Shown here one piece after another: positions 23,715-32,519 of a DNA stretch of 64,000 nt (its first letter is position 1; each line of letters opens with the position of its first letter). Below the pieces are notes generated by a model. The model was given only the letters and a program-made list of their open reading frames with translations, did not search any database and was not told the DNA's origin. The translations under genes were made by a program, and so were the position numbers. The DNA is taken from the NCBI GenBank assembly GCA_964242735.1, contig CAXTAK010000001.1:1-64000 (forward strand). Direction: 5' to 3'. The stretch comes from CADCUY01 sp964242735. Lineage in GTDB: Bacteria > Actinomycetota > Actinomycetes > Actinomycetales > Quadrisphaeraceae.

Positions 23715-25265
23715 TCACCCGGCCACCTCGGCGCCCGGCGCCTGCGGCGCGGTGCCCGTCGGCGCCTCCGGTGCCGTGGCCGGCGGGTCCTGCGGCGCGG
23801 TGGCCGGCGGGTCCTGGAGCGCGTAGGACTCCGCGCTTCGCCGCTCCAGGCTGATGCTGCGCTGCCCCACCCCGCCGATGGTGATGTCGTCGACGGCGAG
23901 CAGGTCACCGGTGTCGGCGTCGAGGTGCAGCACCGACATCTCCAGCGGCTGCGCCCCCTCACCGTCGAAGCTGCGCAGCCCCGCGCCACCGGAGGAGCCC
24001 TGCGTCAGCTCCAGGGTCCCGGCCACCACCTGCGAGCGCCGCTCGTGCACGTGCCCGTCCAGCACCAGGGGCACCTCCCCGTGCAGGGGCGGCGCCATCC
24101 CCGGCTCGTGCACCAGGGCCACGTCGACGTCCTGCGGTGAGGCGCGCACCGCCGCGGCCAGATCCGCGCCCGCCGCGAGCAGCTCCTCCCGCGCGCCCTC
24201 GTCGGCCAGCACCCGCCGCACGGGCGTGAAGCGGGGGTCGCCCGTGCCGGCCACGCGCAGACCCGCGACCTCCGCGACGGCGCCGCCGTCCAGCACCGTC
24301 ACCCCGGGCAGGCCCGCGAGGTAGGCCTGGGTGCCGGCGGAGTCGTGGTTGCCCCGCACCCAGACGTACGGCACCCCGAAGGTGCCCTTGGCGGCGTGCA
24401 GGCCGTTCTCCGCCGGCGACCCGAGGTCGGTGGAGTCACCGGTGTCGAGGACGGCGGCGACGTCGAAGCGCTCCACGAGTGTGGCCATGACGCCGTAGGC
24501 GGCGGTGTCGTTGTGGAGGTCGGAGACCCACAGCACGCGCACCGCGTCGTCCGCTGGGTCGGCCGCGCGAGCGTCCAGGGCCGTGTACAGCTGGGCGATG
24601 TTCGACGTCAGCTCGCTCACGCGGCGCGCCTGGGCGTCCAGCGCGACGCGGGCACCGGCCACCCGCCCGAGCAGCGCCGGTGCCCCGGACAGCAGGCCGT
24701 CGAAGGCCGGCTCGGCGACGGCCTCGCTGCGGAAGGTCGCGGCGGCCACGACCCCGCTGACCCCGAGCGCGGTCGCCGTCGCCACCACCCCGACCAGGAC
24801 CGCGCGCCACCGGTGGAAGACCAGCGCGCAGCCCAGCGCCGCGCCCACCAGACCCACCACCGCCGAGCGCCGGGCGAGGTCGACGACGCCGTCGCGCACC
24901 TGGGCGGTGACGCCCTCACGGACGTCGCGGCTGCTCAGGCCAGCCCGCACCAGGGCGCCGACCTCGGAGGGGCGCACCTCCTCGACGCGGGCGCGCAGGC
25001 GCAGCGGCCCCGCGTGGGTGTCGAGGGTGATGCGCCCGAACGGCTCCAGGTCGACCTGCGTGCCGCCGCCGGTGGCCAGAGCCAGGTGCAGACGGGTGGT
25101 CAGCGGGCCGACGTCCGCGCTGACGCCGCCGAGGGCGAGGACGGCGGTGGTGGCGGCGGACAGCGCCACCACCACCACCGCGACCCAGCGCGCGGCCCGG
25201 CGGACGGCCCGGCGCGGGGCTCCGCGGACGTCGTGGTGCAGGAGGCGCGCGGAGGAGGGCGTCAC
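23715..25265 (-). CDS. Membrane-anchored metallophosphoesterase
   Basis: This 516-aa protein has an N-terminal membrane segment (residues about 25-47), a predicted extracytoplasmic segment, one to two further membrane segments around residues 140-190, and a C-terminal calcineurin-like phosphoesterase domain. The metal motifs are complete: WVSDLHND (D-x-H), LDTGDSTD (GD), VRGNHDSAG (GNHD), LVHEP and GHVHERRS (GH-x-H). The last 50 residues are Pro/Ala-rich with a repeated DPPATAPQ/E. The substrate is not known. It is divergent from the chorismate mutase fusion gene. Confidence 0.87.
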   Translation of the reverse strand: MTPSSARLLHHDVRGAPRRAVRRAARWVAVVVVALSAATTAVLALGGVSADVGPLTTRLHLALATGGGTQVDLEPFGRITLDTHAGPLRLRARVEEVRPSEVGALVRAGLSSRDVREGVTAQVRDGVVDLARRSAVVGLVGAALGCALVFHRWRAVLVGVVATATALGVSGVVAAATFRSEAVAEPAFDGLLSGAPALLGRVAGARVALDAQARRVSELTSNIAQLYTALDARAADPADDAVRVLWVSDLHNDTAAYGVMATLVERFDVAAVLDTGDSTDLGSPAENGLHAAKGTFGVPYVWVRGNHDSAGTQAYLAGLPGVTVLDGGAVAEVAGLRVAGTGDPRFTPVRRVLADEGAREELLAAGADLAAAVRASPQDVDVALVHEPGMAPPLHGEVPLVLDGHVHERRSQVVAGTLELTQGSSGGAGLRSFDGEGAQPLEMSVLHLDADTGDLLAVDDITIGGVGQRSISLERRSAESYALQDPPATAPQDPPATAPEAPTGTAPQAPGAEVAG

Positions 25266-25413
25266 GCCTGAGCTCCCTCGCGGTCCGGTGCCGAGCGCCC
25301 GAGCGGGCGCCAGCACCGTCCAGCCTACGAGGGGGCACCGACGACCCCGGTGGGGCGCGGCGGGAAGCTGGCGCCCGCGGTCGACGACGTGCGTCGGCGG
25401 GGAGGGGAGCACC

Positions 25414-26241
25414 GTGGGCGCTGAGCACGAGGACCTGGACGCCGTCCGTGAGCACATCGACGCGCTCGACGAGGAGCTGGTCGCCCTGATCGCCGCCCGG
25501 GAGCAGCTGGTGCTGGCGGCTGGTCGGCGCAAGGCCAGCGCCGAGGCGGTGCGCGCGCCGGCCCGGGTCGAGCAGGTCGTCGCCCGGGTGCGGGCGCACG
25601 CCGAGCGGTCGGGTGCGAGCCCGGACGTCGTCGAGCGCACGTACCGGGCGATGATCGCGGCGTTCACCGATCGCGAGCTGATGGCCACGGGCCTCGCTGC
25701 CACGGGAGCGGCCCCCGCCACGGGACCGGCCGGCGCTGCAGGTGGCGCCGGCGGTCCCGGACGGGCCGCCGGGCTTCCCGAGGGGGTGACCGTCGAGGTG
25801 GCGGGGCCCGCGGACGCCGGTGAGCTGCTGACCCTGCAGCGCGCGGCGTGGGTGCCCGAGGCCCGCCTGTACCGCGAGCCGGAGCTGCCGCCGCTGACGC
25901 AGACGCTGGAGGAGCTGCGCGCGGAGCTGGGCTCGATCACCGCCCTGAAGGCCGTCGCCGGTCACCGGATCGTCGGCACCGTGCGGGCCAGGGTGGACGG
26001 CGCGGTGCTGCGCGTGGAGCGCCTGGCCGTCGCCCCCGACTGGCAGGGGCGCGGCATCGGCTCGCACCTGCTCGCAGGGATCACCGACCGCCCCGGTCCC
26101 GGTGTGCGCACCGCGGCGCTGTTCACCGGTCACCTCAGCGCGGCGATGGCCCTGTACACCCGCCACGGGTACGTCGAGGAGCGCCGCGAGCAGCTGCGCG
26201 AGGGGCTCGTGGCCGTGCACCTGACGAAGGCCCTGCCGTGA
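25414..26241 (+). CDS. Chorismate mutase (AroQ)-GNAT acetyltransferase fusion
   Basis: This 275-aa protein has two domains. Residues about 1-90 are an AroQ-type chorismate mutase helical domain: DLDAVREHIDALDEELVALI, ARVEQVVARVRAHAERSGAS and VVERTYRAMIAAFTDREL. After a 35-residue Ala/Gly/Pro linker, residues about 128-275 form a GNAT domain with RVERLAVAPDWQGRGIGSHL (motif A) and LYTRHGYVEERRE. GTG 25414 is preceded by GGAGGGGAG. The mutase would convert chorismate to prephenate and the GNAT would acetylate an unknown amine; why they are joined is open. The next gene, another GNAT, overlaps by 4 nt. Confidence 0.85.
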   Translation: MGAEHEDLDAVREHIDALDEELVALIAAREQLVLAAGRRKASAEAVRAPARVEQVVARVRAHAERSGASPDVVERTYRAMIAAFTDRELMATGLAATGAAPATGPAGAAGGAGGPGRAAGLPEGVTVEVAGPADAGELLTLQRAAWVPEARLYREPELPPLTQTLEELRAELGSITALKAVAGHRIVGTVRARVDGAVLRVERLAVAPDWQGRGIGSHLLAGITDRPGPGVRTAALFTGHLSAAMALYTRHGYVEERREQLREGLVAVHLTKALP

Positions 26242-26759
26242 CGGCGGTGCGGGTGGTGACCGCCTACGACGCGCCGACCCTGATCGCCTTGCTGCGCACC
26301 GACCGCGCGTTCCTCGCACCCTTCGAGCCAGAGCGCGACGACGACTTCTTCACCGAGGCCCACCAGCGCGAGCTGATCACCACCGCGCTGGCGCGGCACG
26401 CCCAGGGCGTCGTCGTCCCGTGCGTGATCGTCCACGACGGCGTCGTCGTCGGGCGCATCACGATCAGCGACATCGTCCGCGGCCCCTTCCAGAACGGGCA
26501 CCTCGGCTACTGGGTGAGCCAGTCCCACACCGGCCGCGGCGTGGCCACCGCGGCGGTCGCGGCCGTGGTGCGCCTGGCCTTCGGCGACCTGGGGCTGCAC
26601 CGCCTGCAGGCCGGGACCCTCGTGCACAACACCGCCTCGCAGCGCGTGCTGGCGAAGAACGGGTTCACCCGGATCGGGACGGCGGCGCGCTACCTGCGCA
26701 TCGCAGGCCGGTGGCAGGACCACGTCCTCCACCAGCTGCTGGCCGACCAGCCCGGCTGA
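26238..26759 (+). CDS. Ribosomal-protein-alanine N-acetyltransferase-like (RimJ) GNAT
   Basis: This 173-aa RimJ-type acetyltransferase shows TDRAFLAPFEPERDDDFFTE, GRITISDIVRGPFQNGHLGY, WVSQSHTGRGVATAAVAAVV (acetyl-CoA loop) and NTASQRVLAKNGFTRIGTAA, all characteristic of RimJ/YjcK-like proteins. Its likely role is acetylation of an N-terminal Ser/Ala of a ribosomal or other protein, by family. GTG 26238 overlaps the chorismate mutase-GNAT stop, so the two acetyltransferases are coupled. It is convergent with the PBP gene 34 nt away. Confidence 0.9.
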   Translation: MTAVRVVTAYDAPTLIALLRTDRAFLAPFEPERDDDFFTEAHQRELITTALARHAQGVVVPCVIVHDGVVVGRITISDIVRGPFQNGHLGYWVSQSHTGRGVATAAVAAVVRLAFGDLGLHRLQAGTLVHNTASQRVLAKNGFTRIGTAARYLRIAGRWQDHVLHQLLADQPG

Positions 26760-26793
26760 GCGCCGCCAGCCCGCCGAGGGACGGCGCCCGCCG

Positions 26794-29235
26794 TCAGGGC
26801 GCCGGCGCGACGTCCGGTGCTGACCTGGCGCCCGGGTCCTCCCCGGTGTCCGGCGCCCCGCGCGCGTCCCCGGGCACCTCCGTGCCCGGGGCCACCGGCG
26901 GCTCACCGGGCACCTCGGTGCCCGGCGCCACCGGGGGCTCCGGCGCGGGCTCGGGTGCGCGCTCCTGCGCCGGGGGCGCCGGGGGCGCCGGAGCGGTGGG
27001 CGACGACGACGGCCGCCGCCTGCTCGCGCTCGGCGTCGGCGTCGGCGTCGGCTTGGGCCTGACCGTCGGGGTGCCGATGATCGACCGCGGGGGATCGGTG
27101 AAACCGGCGGCCGGGGTGCCCTCCAGGGCCCGGTCCATGTACTCGCGCCACGTCGGGGCGGCCACCGTGCCGCCGTACATCCTCCGGTGGCGCCTGCCGT
27201 CGATGGTGACCCCGTTGAGGCTGGTGCTGGCGTCGGGGAAGCCGATCCACACCGATGTGGACAGCGAGGGGGTGTAGCCGGTGAACCAGGTGGCCACGCT
27301 CAGGTTCGTCGTCCCCGTCTTGCCAGCGGCCACCCGCCGCTGCAGGCCCTGGCCCCGGGCGGTGCCCTTGGTGAGGGTGTTTCTCAGGGCGTACGTGACC
27401 CCGTTCGCGACGTCCGCGCTCATCACCGGTGCGCACGACGGTCCGGTGACGGGCACGGCGCCCCCCGCGCTGTCCACCACGGCGGTGATCGCCAGCGGCC
27501 GGCAGTACGTGCCCTGCGCGGCGAAGGTGGCGTAGGCGTTCGCGATCGCCAGCGGCGCGACCTCCCCGGCGCCCAGCGCCATGGACGGCGCGAGCTGCAC
27601 GGGCTCACCGGTGTCGGCCTGCACGACCCCCAGCGCGGAGGTCATCGCCTGCACGTCGCACAGCTCCAGCTGCTGCTCGATCGCGGAGTACGCGGTGTTG
27701 ACCGAGCCCGACGTGGCGTCCATCACCGACATGCGCCCGCCCTCCGCGGCGCCGTCCCCGGCGTTGCGCACCTTCCACACGTCCAGCTGCGGCCCGGGTG
27801 AGCACGAGCCGTTGCGGAAGCTCTGACCCGGCCAGGTGCGCTCGCTGGGCGCCTCGACGTCCGCCAGCAGCGTCTTGCCCTGCGAGAGCCACGTCGCCAG
27901 CACGAACGGCTTGAAGTTCGACCCGGGCTGCCACCCGCGCCCCCCACCGGACTGCAGGTCCACGTTGTAGTTGATCGACGTCGACCCGGCCGGGGCCTCG
28001 GGGGCGGAGGTGTAGGTCCGGTTCTGCGCCATCGCCACGACCTTGCCGCTGCCGGGTTCGATCGAGACGATGGACGCCGCGACACCGCTGGCGTCGTTGG
28101 GCACCCGCGAGTTCACGGTCTCCACGGCGGCCTGCTGCTTGCCCGGGTCCAGCGTGGTGGTGATCGTCAGCCCACCGCGGTACAGCTCCAGGGCCCGCTG
28201 CTCGGCGTCCGCGCCGAAGGCCGGGTCGGCGAGGAGGTGGCGCACCGCGAAGTCGCAGAAGTACCCCGAGGCGCCCGCCACGTCGCACCCGTTCGGGGTG
28301 TTCTGCACGTCGAGCTGCGCCTCGATGGGGGTGGCCACGGCGGCGTCGTACGCGGCCCGGTCGATCTTCCCCAGGTCCAGCATCCGCGCGAGCACCACGT
28401 CGCGCCGGGCGGTGGAGTCGACGGGGTTCTCCGTCGGGTTCAGCGCCGTCGGCCGCTGGACGATGCCCGCGAGCAGCGCCCCGTCGACCACCGACAGATC
28501 GGCCGCGCTCTTGTTGAAGTAGTGCCGGCTGGCCGTCTCGGCGCCGTACTGCCCGTCGCCGAAGTCGGCGATGTTCAGGTAGCGCTCGAGGATCTGCTCC
28601 TTCGTCAGCTGCTTCTCGGCGGCGATGGCGAGCTTGACCTCGCGCAGCTTGCGCGCGTACCCGGCGGCGCCCTCGCTCTGCCGCGCCGAGTACGCCGCCG
28701 CGCCGCGCTCCTCCACGCTGGCACCGGCCGGCAGCTGCGAGACGGCCTGCTCGACGAGCACGTTCTTCACCCACTGCTGGGTCAGGGTCGACGCGCCCTG
28801 GGACGACCCGCCGCCGCGGACGGCGTTGACCACCCCGGCGCGCACCACGCCCCGCGGGTCGACCCCGCCGTGGTCGTAGAAGCGGGAGTCCTCGATGGCG
28901 ACGATGGCGTCCTTCAGGGGCTGGGCCATGCGGTCCAGGCCGACCACGATGCGGTTCTGGTAGTAGAACGTGGCCATCGGCGACCCGTCGGCGAACAGGA
29001 TGCGCGACTGCTGGCTCAGCGGCTGCTCGGCCAGCGCCTCGGGCAGGTCGTTGAAGAGCCCGACGGTGCCCCGGGTGGCGTTCCCGGCCACCGCCACCCC
29101 GGGCGCGAGCACCCCGGCGGCGAGCACCCCGGACCCGACGCCGACGGCCACCAGCGCCGCGAGGAGCTTGGCGGACCTGGTGACACCTCCATTACCAGAT
29201 CCGGGCGCGCGAGGAGGGAGGAACGACGTCGGCAC
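26794..29235 (-). CDS. Bifunctional class A penicillin-binding protein
   Basis: This 813-aa transglycosylase/transpeptidase polymerises and cross-links peptidoglycan. A membrane anchor at about residues 20-50 is followed by the GT51 domain (EDSRFYDHGGVDPRG with the catalytic Glu, then QGASTLTQQWVKN and the YLNIADFG region). The transpeptidase domain has SxxK in GSNFKPF, SxN in SVNTAY and AAGKTGTTN. The C-terminal 110 residues are a Pro/Ala/Thr tail with a 12-residue repeat (PPVAPGTEVPGE/D) twice in tandem. GTG 29235 gives a short charged cytoplasmic tail. The marR gene lies upstream on the same strand after 157 nt. Confidence 0.95.
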   Translation of the reverse strand: MPTSFLPPRAPGSGNGGVTRSAKLLAALVAVGVGSGVLAAGVLAPGVAVAGNATRGTVGLFNDLPEALAEQPLSQQSRILFADGSPMATFYYQNRIVVGLDRMAQPLKDAIVAIEDSRFYDHGGVDPRGVVRAGVVNAVRGGGSSQGASTLTQQWVKNVLVEQAVSQLPAGASVEERGAAAYSARQSEGAAGYARKLREVKLAIAAEKQLTKEQILERYLNIADFGDGQYGAETASRHYFNKSAADLSVVDGALLAGIVQRPTALNPTENPVDSTARRDVVLARMLDLGKIDRAAYDAAVATPIEAQLDVQNTPNGCDVAGASGYFCDFAVRHLLADPAFGADAEQRALELYRGGLTITTTLDPGKQQAAVETVNSRVPNDASGVAASIVSIEPGSGKVVAMAQNRTYTSAPEAPAGSTSINYNVDLQSGGGRGWQPGSNFKPFVLATWLSQGKTLLADVEAPSERTWPGQSFRNGSCSPGPQLDVWKVRNAGDGAAEGGRMSVMDATSGSVNTAYSAIEQQLELCDVQAMTSALGVVQADTGEPVQLAPSMALGAGEVAPLAIANAYATFAAQGTYCRPLAITAVVDSAGGAVPVTGPSCAPVMSADVANGVTYALRNTLTKGTARGQGLQRRVAAGKTGTTNLSVATWFTGYTPSLSTSVWIGFPDASTSLNGVTIDGRRHRRMYGGTVAAPTWREYMDRALEGTPAAGFTDPPRSIIGTPTVRPKPTPTPTPSASRRRPSSSPTAPAPPAPPAQERAPEPAPEPPVAPGTEVPGEPPVAPGTEVPGDARGAPDTGEDPGARSAPDVAPAP

Positions 29236-29392
29236 GCCGGCAACCCTAGGGTCCGTGAGTGACGGGGGGCTACAACCAGGAGCCGGGGGTTCGAGCGCTC
29301 GGACCAGCGCTACGACGTCCGGTCACGGTCGAGCGCCCCGACGTCCCAGCCCTCCTCGACGCCGGCCCGGACCAGCGCCGCCCCGCTCGCGC

Positions 29393-29851
29393 TCAGCCCC
29401 CGTCGGCCAGCCGGCGCAGGATCCGCCCCAGGGCTGCCCGGTCCGCGTCGTCCAGACGCGCGAACAGCTCCTTGGCGCCGGTCGACCGGACCGCCTCGAC
29501 CTCGGCGTGGGTGGCCCGCCCGGCCCCGGTCAGGCGCACCAGCACCGCCCGGCGGTCGCCAGGGTCGGTCGCCCGCTCCAGCAGCCCCCGCCCTTCCAGG
29601 CCGTCCACGACCTCGGTGGCCGACCGGGGCGCGATGTGCAGGGCGCCCGCCAGGTCCGAGACCCGCAGCGGGCCCGACGCCGCCGCGGCGACCCTCAGCG
29701 CCCTCGCCTGGTGCGGCGAGAGCCCCCACGGCTCCAGCGCCTCGCCCCAGCTGCGGCGCAGGGTGCCGGCGGCGCGCACCAGCAGGTCGCCGAGCGGGGC
29801 GTCGTCGGGCACCAGTCCACGATAGCCCTCGAAGTGCGCCACCCTCACCAT
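29393..29851 (-). CDS. MarR family transcriptional regulator
   Basis: This 152-aa winged-helix regulator has LVRAAGTLRRSWGEALEPWG, SPHQARALRVAAAA, LRVSDLAGALHIAPRSATEV (recognition helix), VDGLEGRGLLERATDPGDRR (the wing with the DxRDRR-like pattern) and a C-terminal dimerisation helix. It is divergent from an ABC exporter gene, with only 38 nt between the start codons, and a perfect palindrome overlaps its own start codon. It most likely represses the exporter and itself and is released by a ligand of the pump. Confidence 0.9.
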   Translation of the reverse strand: MVRVAHFEGYRGLVPDDAPLGDLLVRAAGTLRRSWGEALEPWGLSPHQARALRVAAAASGPLRVSDLAGALHIAPRSATEVVDGLEGRGLLERATDPGDRRAVLVRLTGAGRATHAEVEAVRSTGAKELFARLDDADRAALGRILRRLADGG

Positions 29852-29863
29852 GAGGTAACCTCA
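29851..29863. promoter_or_regulatory. Palindromic operator, probably for MarR
   Basis: TGAGGT-A-ACCTCA is a perfect palindrome with 6-bp arms and a central A. It overlaps the marR start codon (29849-29851) and contains TAACCT (29856-29861), a good -10 box for the exporter gene at 29890. A repressor bound here would block RNA polymerase on both genes. Confidence 0.6.
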
Positions 29864-29889
29864 ACACCTTGCGACGACCTGGAAGGACA

Positions 29890-31830
29890 GTGATCACGAC
29901 GTACCAACCACCACCGGGGGGCCACGGACCTCCACCGGGCCCACCACCGGGAGCCGGCCGCGGTCCCGGCCGCGTCGACCCGGCCGACCGCGCCCAGCTC
30001 GCCCGCGTGCCCGTCTCGCTGGGCCGGGTCGCGGGCCTGTTCTCCCCGCACCGCCGGCAGATCGCCGTGGTGGTCACCCTGATCGTGATCTCCTCGGCCA
30101 CCGCCCTGGCGACGCCCTTCCTGGTGCGCCTGGTCATCGACCGGGCGCTGCCCGAGCGCGACGTGGCGCTGCTCGCCTGGCTCGTCGCCGGGATGATCGC
30201 CGTCGCCGCGGTCACCGCGCTGCTCGGCGTCGTGCAGACGTGGCTGTCGACCACCGTCGGCCAGCGCGTCATGCACCAGCTGCGCTCCTCGGTGTTCACC
30301 CACCTGCAGCGCCAGTCGATCGGCTTCTTCACCCGCACCCGCGGGGGCGAGGTGCAGTCGCGGCTGACCAACGACATCGGCGCCATGCAGTCGGTGGTGA
30401 CCTCCACCGCCACGTCGCTGGCGGCCAACGCGACGACGGTCGTGGGCACCGCGGTGGCCATGGCGGCGCTGAGCTGGCGGCTCTCGCTGCTCTCCCTGGT
30501 GGTGCTGCCCCCCGCCATCTGGCTCACCCGCCAGGTCGCGGTGATGCGACGTCGCGTCACCGCCACGCGGCAGCGCCGGATGGCGGACCTGCAGACCCAG
30601 GTCGAGGAGGGCCTGTCGGTCAGCGCGGTGCTGCTGAGCAAGACCCTGGGCACCGGCCCCGCGCAGTCCGCGCAGTTCACCGCCACGTCGGCGGACCTCT
30701 CCGCCCTCGAGGTCAGCAGCCAGCTCGCGGGCCGGTGGCGGATGGCTTCGATGAGCATCGTCTTCGCGGGCATCCCGGCGCTGATCTACCTCGCCGCCGG
30801 CCTGCCCGCCACCTCCGGGGGCATGACGATCGGCACCCTGGTCGCCTTCACCGCCCTGCAGGGCGCGCTGTTCCGCCCGCTGATGGGGCTGCTCGACGTC
30901 GGGGTGCAGCTGACCGCCTCCATGGCGCTGTTCAGCCGGGTCTTCGAGTACCTCGACCTCGAGGTCGACATCGAGGACCCGGTGCACCCGGTGGCGCTGG
31001 ACCCCGCCCGCGCGCGCGGCGAGGTGCGCTTCGAGGGCGTGTCCTTCTCCTACCCCGACGCCGCCCGCCCCGCCGTGCGCGACGTCGACGTCACCGTGCC
31101 CGCCGGCACCACCACCGCCCTGGTGGGGGAGACGGGGTCGGGCAAGACGACGATGGCGTCCCTCGTCGCCCGCCTGCACGACCCCCAGCGCGGGCGCGTG
31201 AGCATCGACGGCGTGGACGTGCGCGACATCTCCCTGGAGACGCTGTCCCACCTCGTCGGGGTGGTCTCCCAGGAGACGTACCTGCTGCACACCACCGTGA
31301 GCGAGAACCTGCGCGTCGCCCGGCCCGGGGCGACCCGGGCCGAGATCGAGCAGGCCGCCCGACGCGCCCAGGTGCACCACGTGATCACGGCCCTGCCCCA
31401 GGGCTACGACACCGTCGTCGGCGCGCGCGGTCACCGCTTCTCCGGGGGCGAGAAGCAGCGCCTCGCCATCGCCCGCACGCTGCTGAGGGACCCGGCCGTC
31501 CTGGTGCTCGACGAGGCCACCAGCGCGCTCGACAACGAGACCGAGCGGGCGGTGCAGGCGGCCCTCGACGAGGCCAGCCGCGACCGGACGACGATCACCA
31601 TCGCCCACCGCCTGTCCACCGTCCGCGACGCCGACGCCATCCTGGTGCTCGACGCCGGCCGCATCGTCGAGCGCGGCACCCACGAGGAGCTGCTCGCCCA
31701 CGGGGGTCGCTACGCGCGGCTCGCCGCCGGCGGCGACCGGGCGGCGTCCGCCCCCGCTGCAGCGGCGTCCGCCCCGCCCCTGGCGAGGGCTGGCCGCCAC
31801 GGGCGCCCCGCCGGGGTGCTGGCGGGATGA
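29890..31830 (+). CDS. ABC exporter, fused transmembrane and ATPase domains
   Basis: This 646-aa half-transporter is of the multidrug exporter type. A Pro/Gly-rich N-terminal tail of about 40 residues is followed by six membrane helices (residues about 55-340, with the RTRGGEVQSRLTNDIGAMQS coupling region) and an ATPase domain: Walker A GETGSGKTT, Q-loop VVSQETYL, signature FSGGEKQRL, Walker B VLVLDEATSALD and switch His IAHRLST. It works as a homodimer or with a partner. GTG 29890 has GGAAGGA 3 nt upstream of it. The divergent marR and operator suggest ligand-controlled efflux. pdxT overlaps its stop (ATGA). Confidence 0.94.
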   Translation: MITTYQPPPGGHGPPPGPPPGAGRGPGRVDPADRAQLARVPVSLGRVAGLFSPHRRQIAVVVTLIVISSATALATPFLVRLVIDRALPERDVALLAWLVAGMIAVAAVTALLGVVQTWLSTTVGQRVMHQLRSSVFTHLQRQSIGFFTRTRGGEVQSRLTNDIGAMQSVVTSTATSLAANATTVVGTAVAMAALSWRLSLLSLVVLPPAIWLTRQVAVMRRRVTATRQRRMADLQTQVEEGLSVSAVLLSKTLGTGPAQSAQFTATSADLSALEVSSQLAGRWRMASMSIVFAGIPALIYLAAGLPATSGGMTIGTLVAFTALQGALFRPLMGLLDVGVQLTASMALFSRVFEYLDLEVDIEDPVHPVALDPARARGEVRFEGVSFSYPDAARPAVRDVDVTVPAGTTTALVGETGSGKTTMASLVARLHDPQRGRVSIDGVDVRDISLETLSHLVGVVSQETYLLHTTVSENLRVARPGATRAEIEQAARRAQVHHVITALPQGYDTVVGARGHRFSGGEKQRLAIARTLLRDPAVLVLDEATSALDNETERAVQAALDEASRDRTTITIAHRLSTVRDADAILVLDAGRIVERGTHEELLAHGGRYARLAAGGDRAASAPAAAASAPPLARAGRHGRPAGVLAG

Positions 31831-32501
31831 GCCCGGCGCGGCCCGTGATCGGGGTCCTGGCGCTGCAGGGCGACGTCGCCGAGCACCTCAGCGCCCTGGA
31901 GCGGGCCGGCGCCGCCCCGACGAGGGTGCGCCGCCCCGCCGAGCTGGCCGCCGTCGACGCCCTGGTCGTACCCGGGGGGGAGTCCACGGCGATGGACAAG
32001 CTGGCCCGGGTCTTCGACCTGCACACCGCCGTCGCCGAGCGCATCACCGGCGGCCTGCCCGTCTACGGCTCCTGCGCCGGGATGATCCTGCTGGCCGACC
32101 GGCTGGTCGACGGTGCCGCGGGGCAGCGCACGTTCGGGGGCCTGGACGTCGCGGTGCGCCGCAACGCCTTCGGCCGCCAGGTGGAGTCCTTCGAGGAGGA
32201 CCTGGCCGTGCCGGCGCTGGGCGCTGCGGGTCTGGGCGACCAGCCGCTGCGCGCGGCGTTCATCCGCGCGCCGTGGGTGGAGGAGGCCGGGTCGGGTGTC
32301 GAGGTCCTCGCCCGGGTGCGCACGGGGGCGGCGGCCGGGCGGATCGTCGCCGTCCGCCAGGGCCCGCTGCTGGCGACGTCCTTCCACCCCGAGATCACCG
32401 GCGAGCTGCGGGTGCACCGGCTGTTCGTGGCGGTGGTGCAGGCGGTGCACGGGGACGCCTCGTCGGGGTCGGCGGCTAGCATCGACGGCCATCGCTACTA
32501 G
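31827..32501 (+). CDS. pdxT: Pyridoxal 5'-phosphate synthase glutaminase subunit PdxT
   Basis: This 224-aa class I glutaminase makes ammonia from glutamine and channels it to PdxS. The N-terminal VIGVLALQGDVAEHL, oxyanion region PGGESTAMDKL, nucleophile YGSCAGMILLA (C83), NAFGRQVESFE, and FHPEIT with H187 and E189 are all present. The last 20 residues are an Ala/Ser-rich extension. The start codon overlaps the stop of the ABC exporter, so pdxT is read from the exporter transcript, and it is separated from pdxS by 16.5 kb. yebC follows after 18 nt. Confidence 0.96.
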   Translation: MSPARPVIGVLALQGDVAEHLSALERAGAAPTRVRRPAELAAVDALVVPGGESTAMDKLARVFDLHTAVAERITGGLPVYGSCAGMILLADRLVDGAAGQRTFGGLDVAVRRNAFGRQVESFEEDLAVPALGAAGLGDQPLRAAFIRAPWVEEAGSGVEVLARVRTGAAAGRIVAVRQGPLLATSFHPEITGELRVHRLFVAVVQAVHGDASSGSAASIDGHRY

Positions 32502-32519
32502 AGGACGGGCAGGTGGAGC

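Noticed and set aside
26760..26793. Terminator between the RimJ-like gene and the PBP gene
   Set aside because: Only a 6-bp GGCGCC inverted repeat lies nearby (beyond the gap itself), too weak to support at this GC content.
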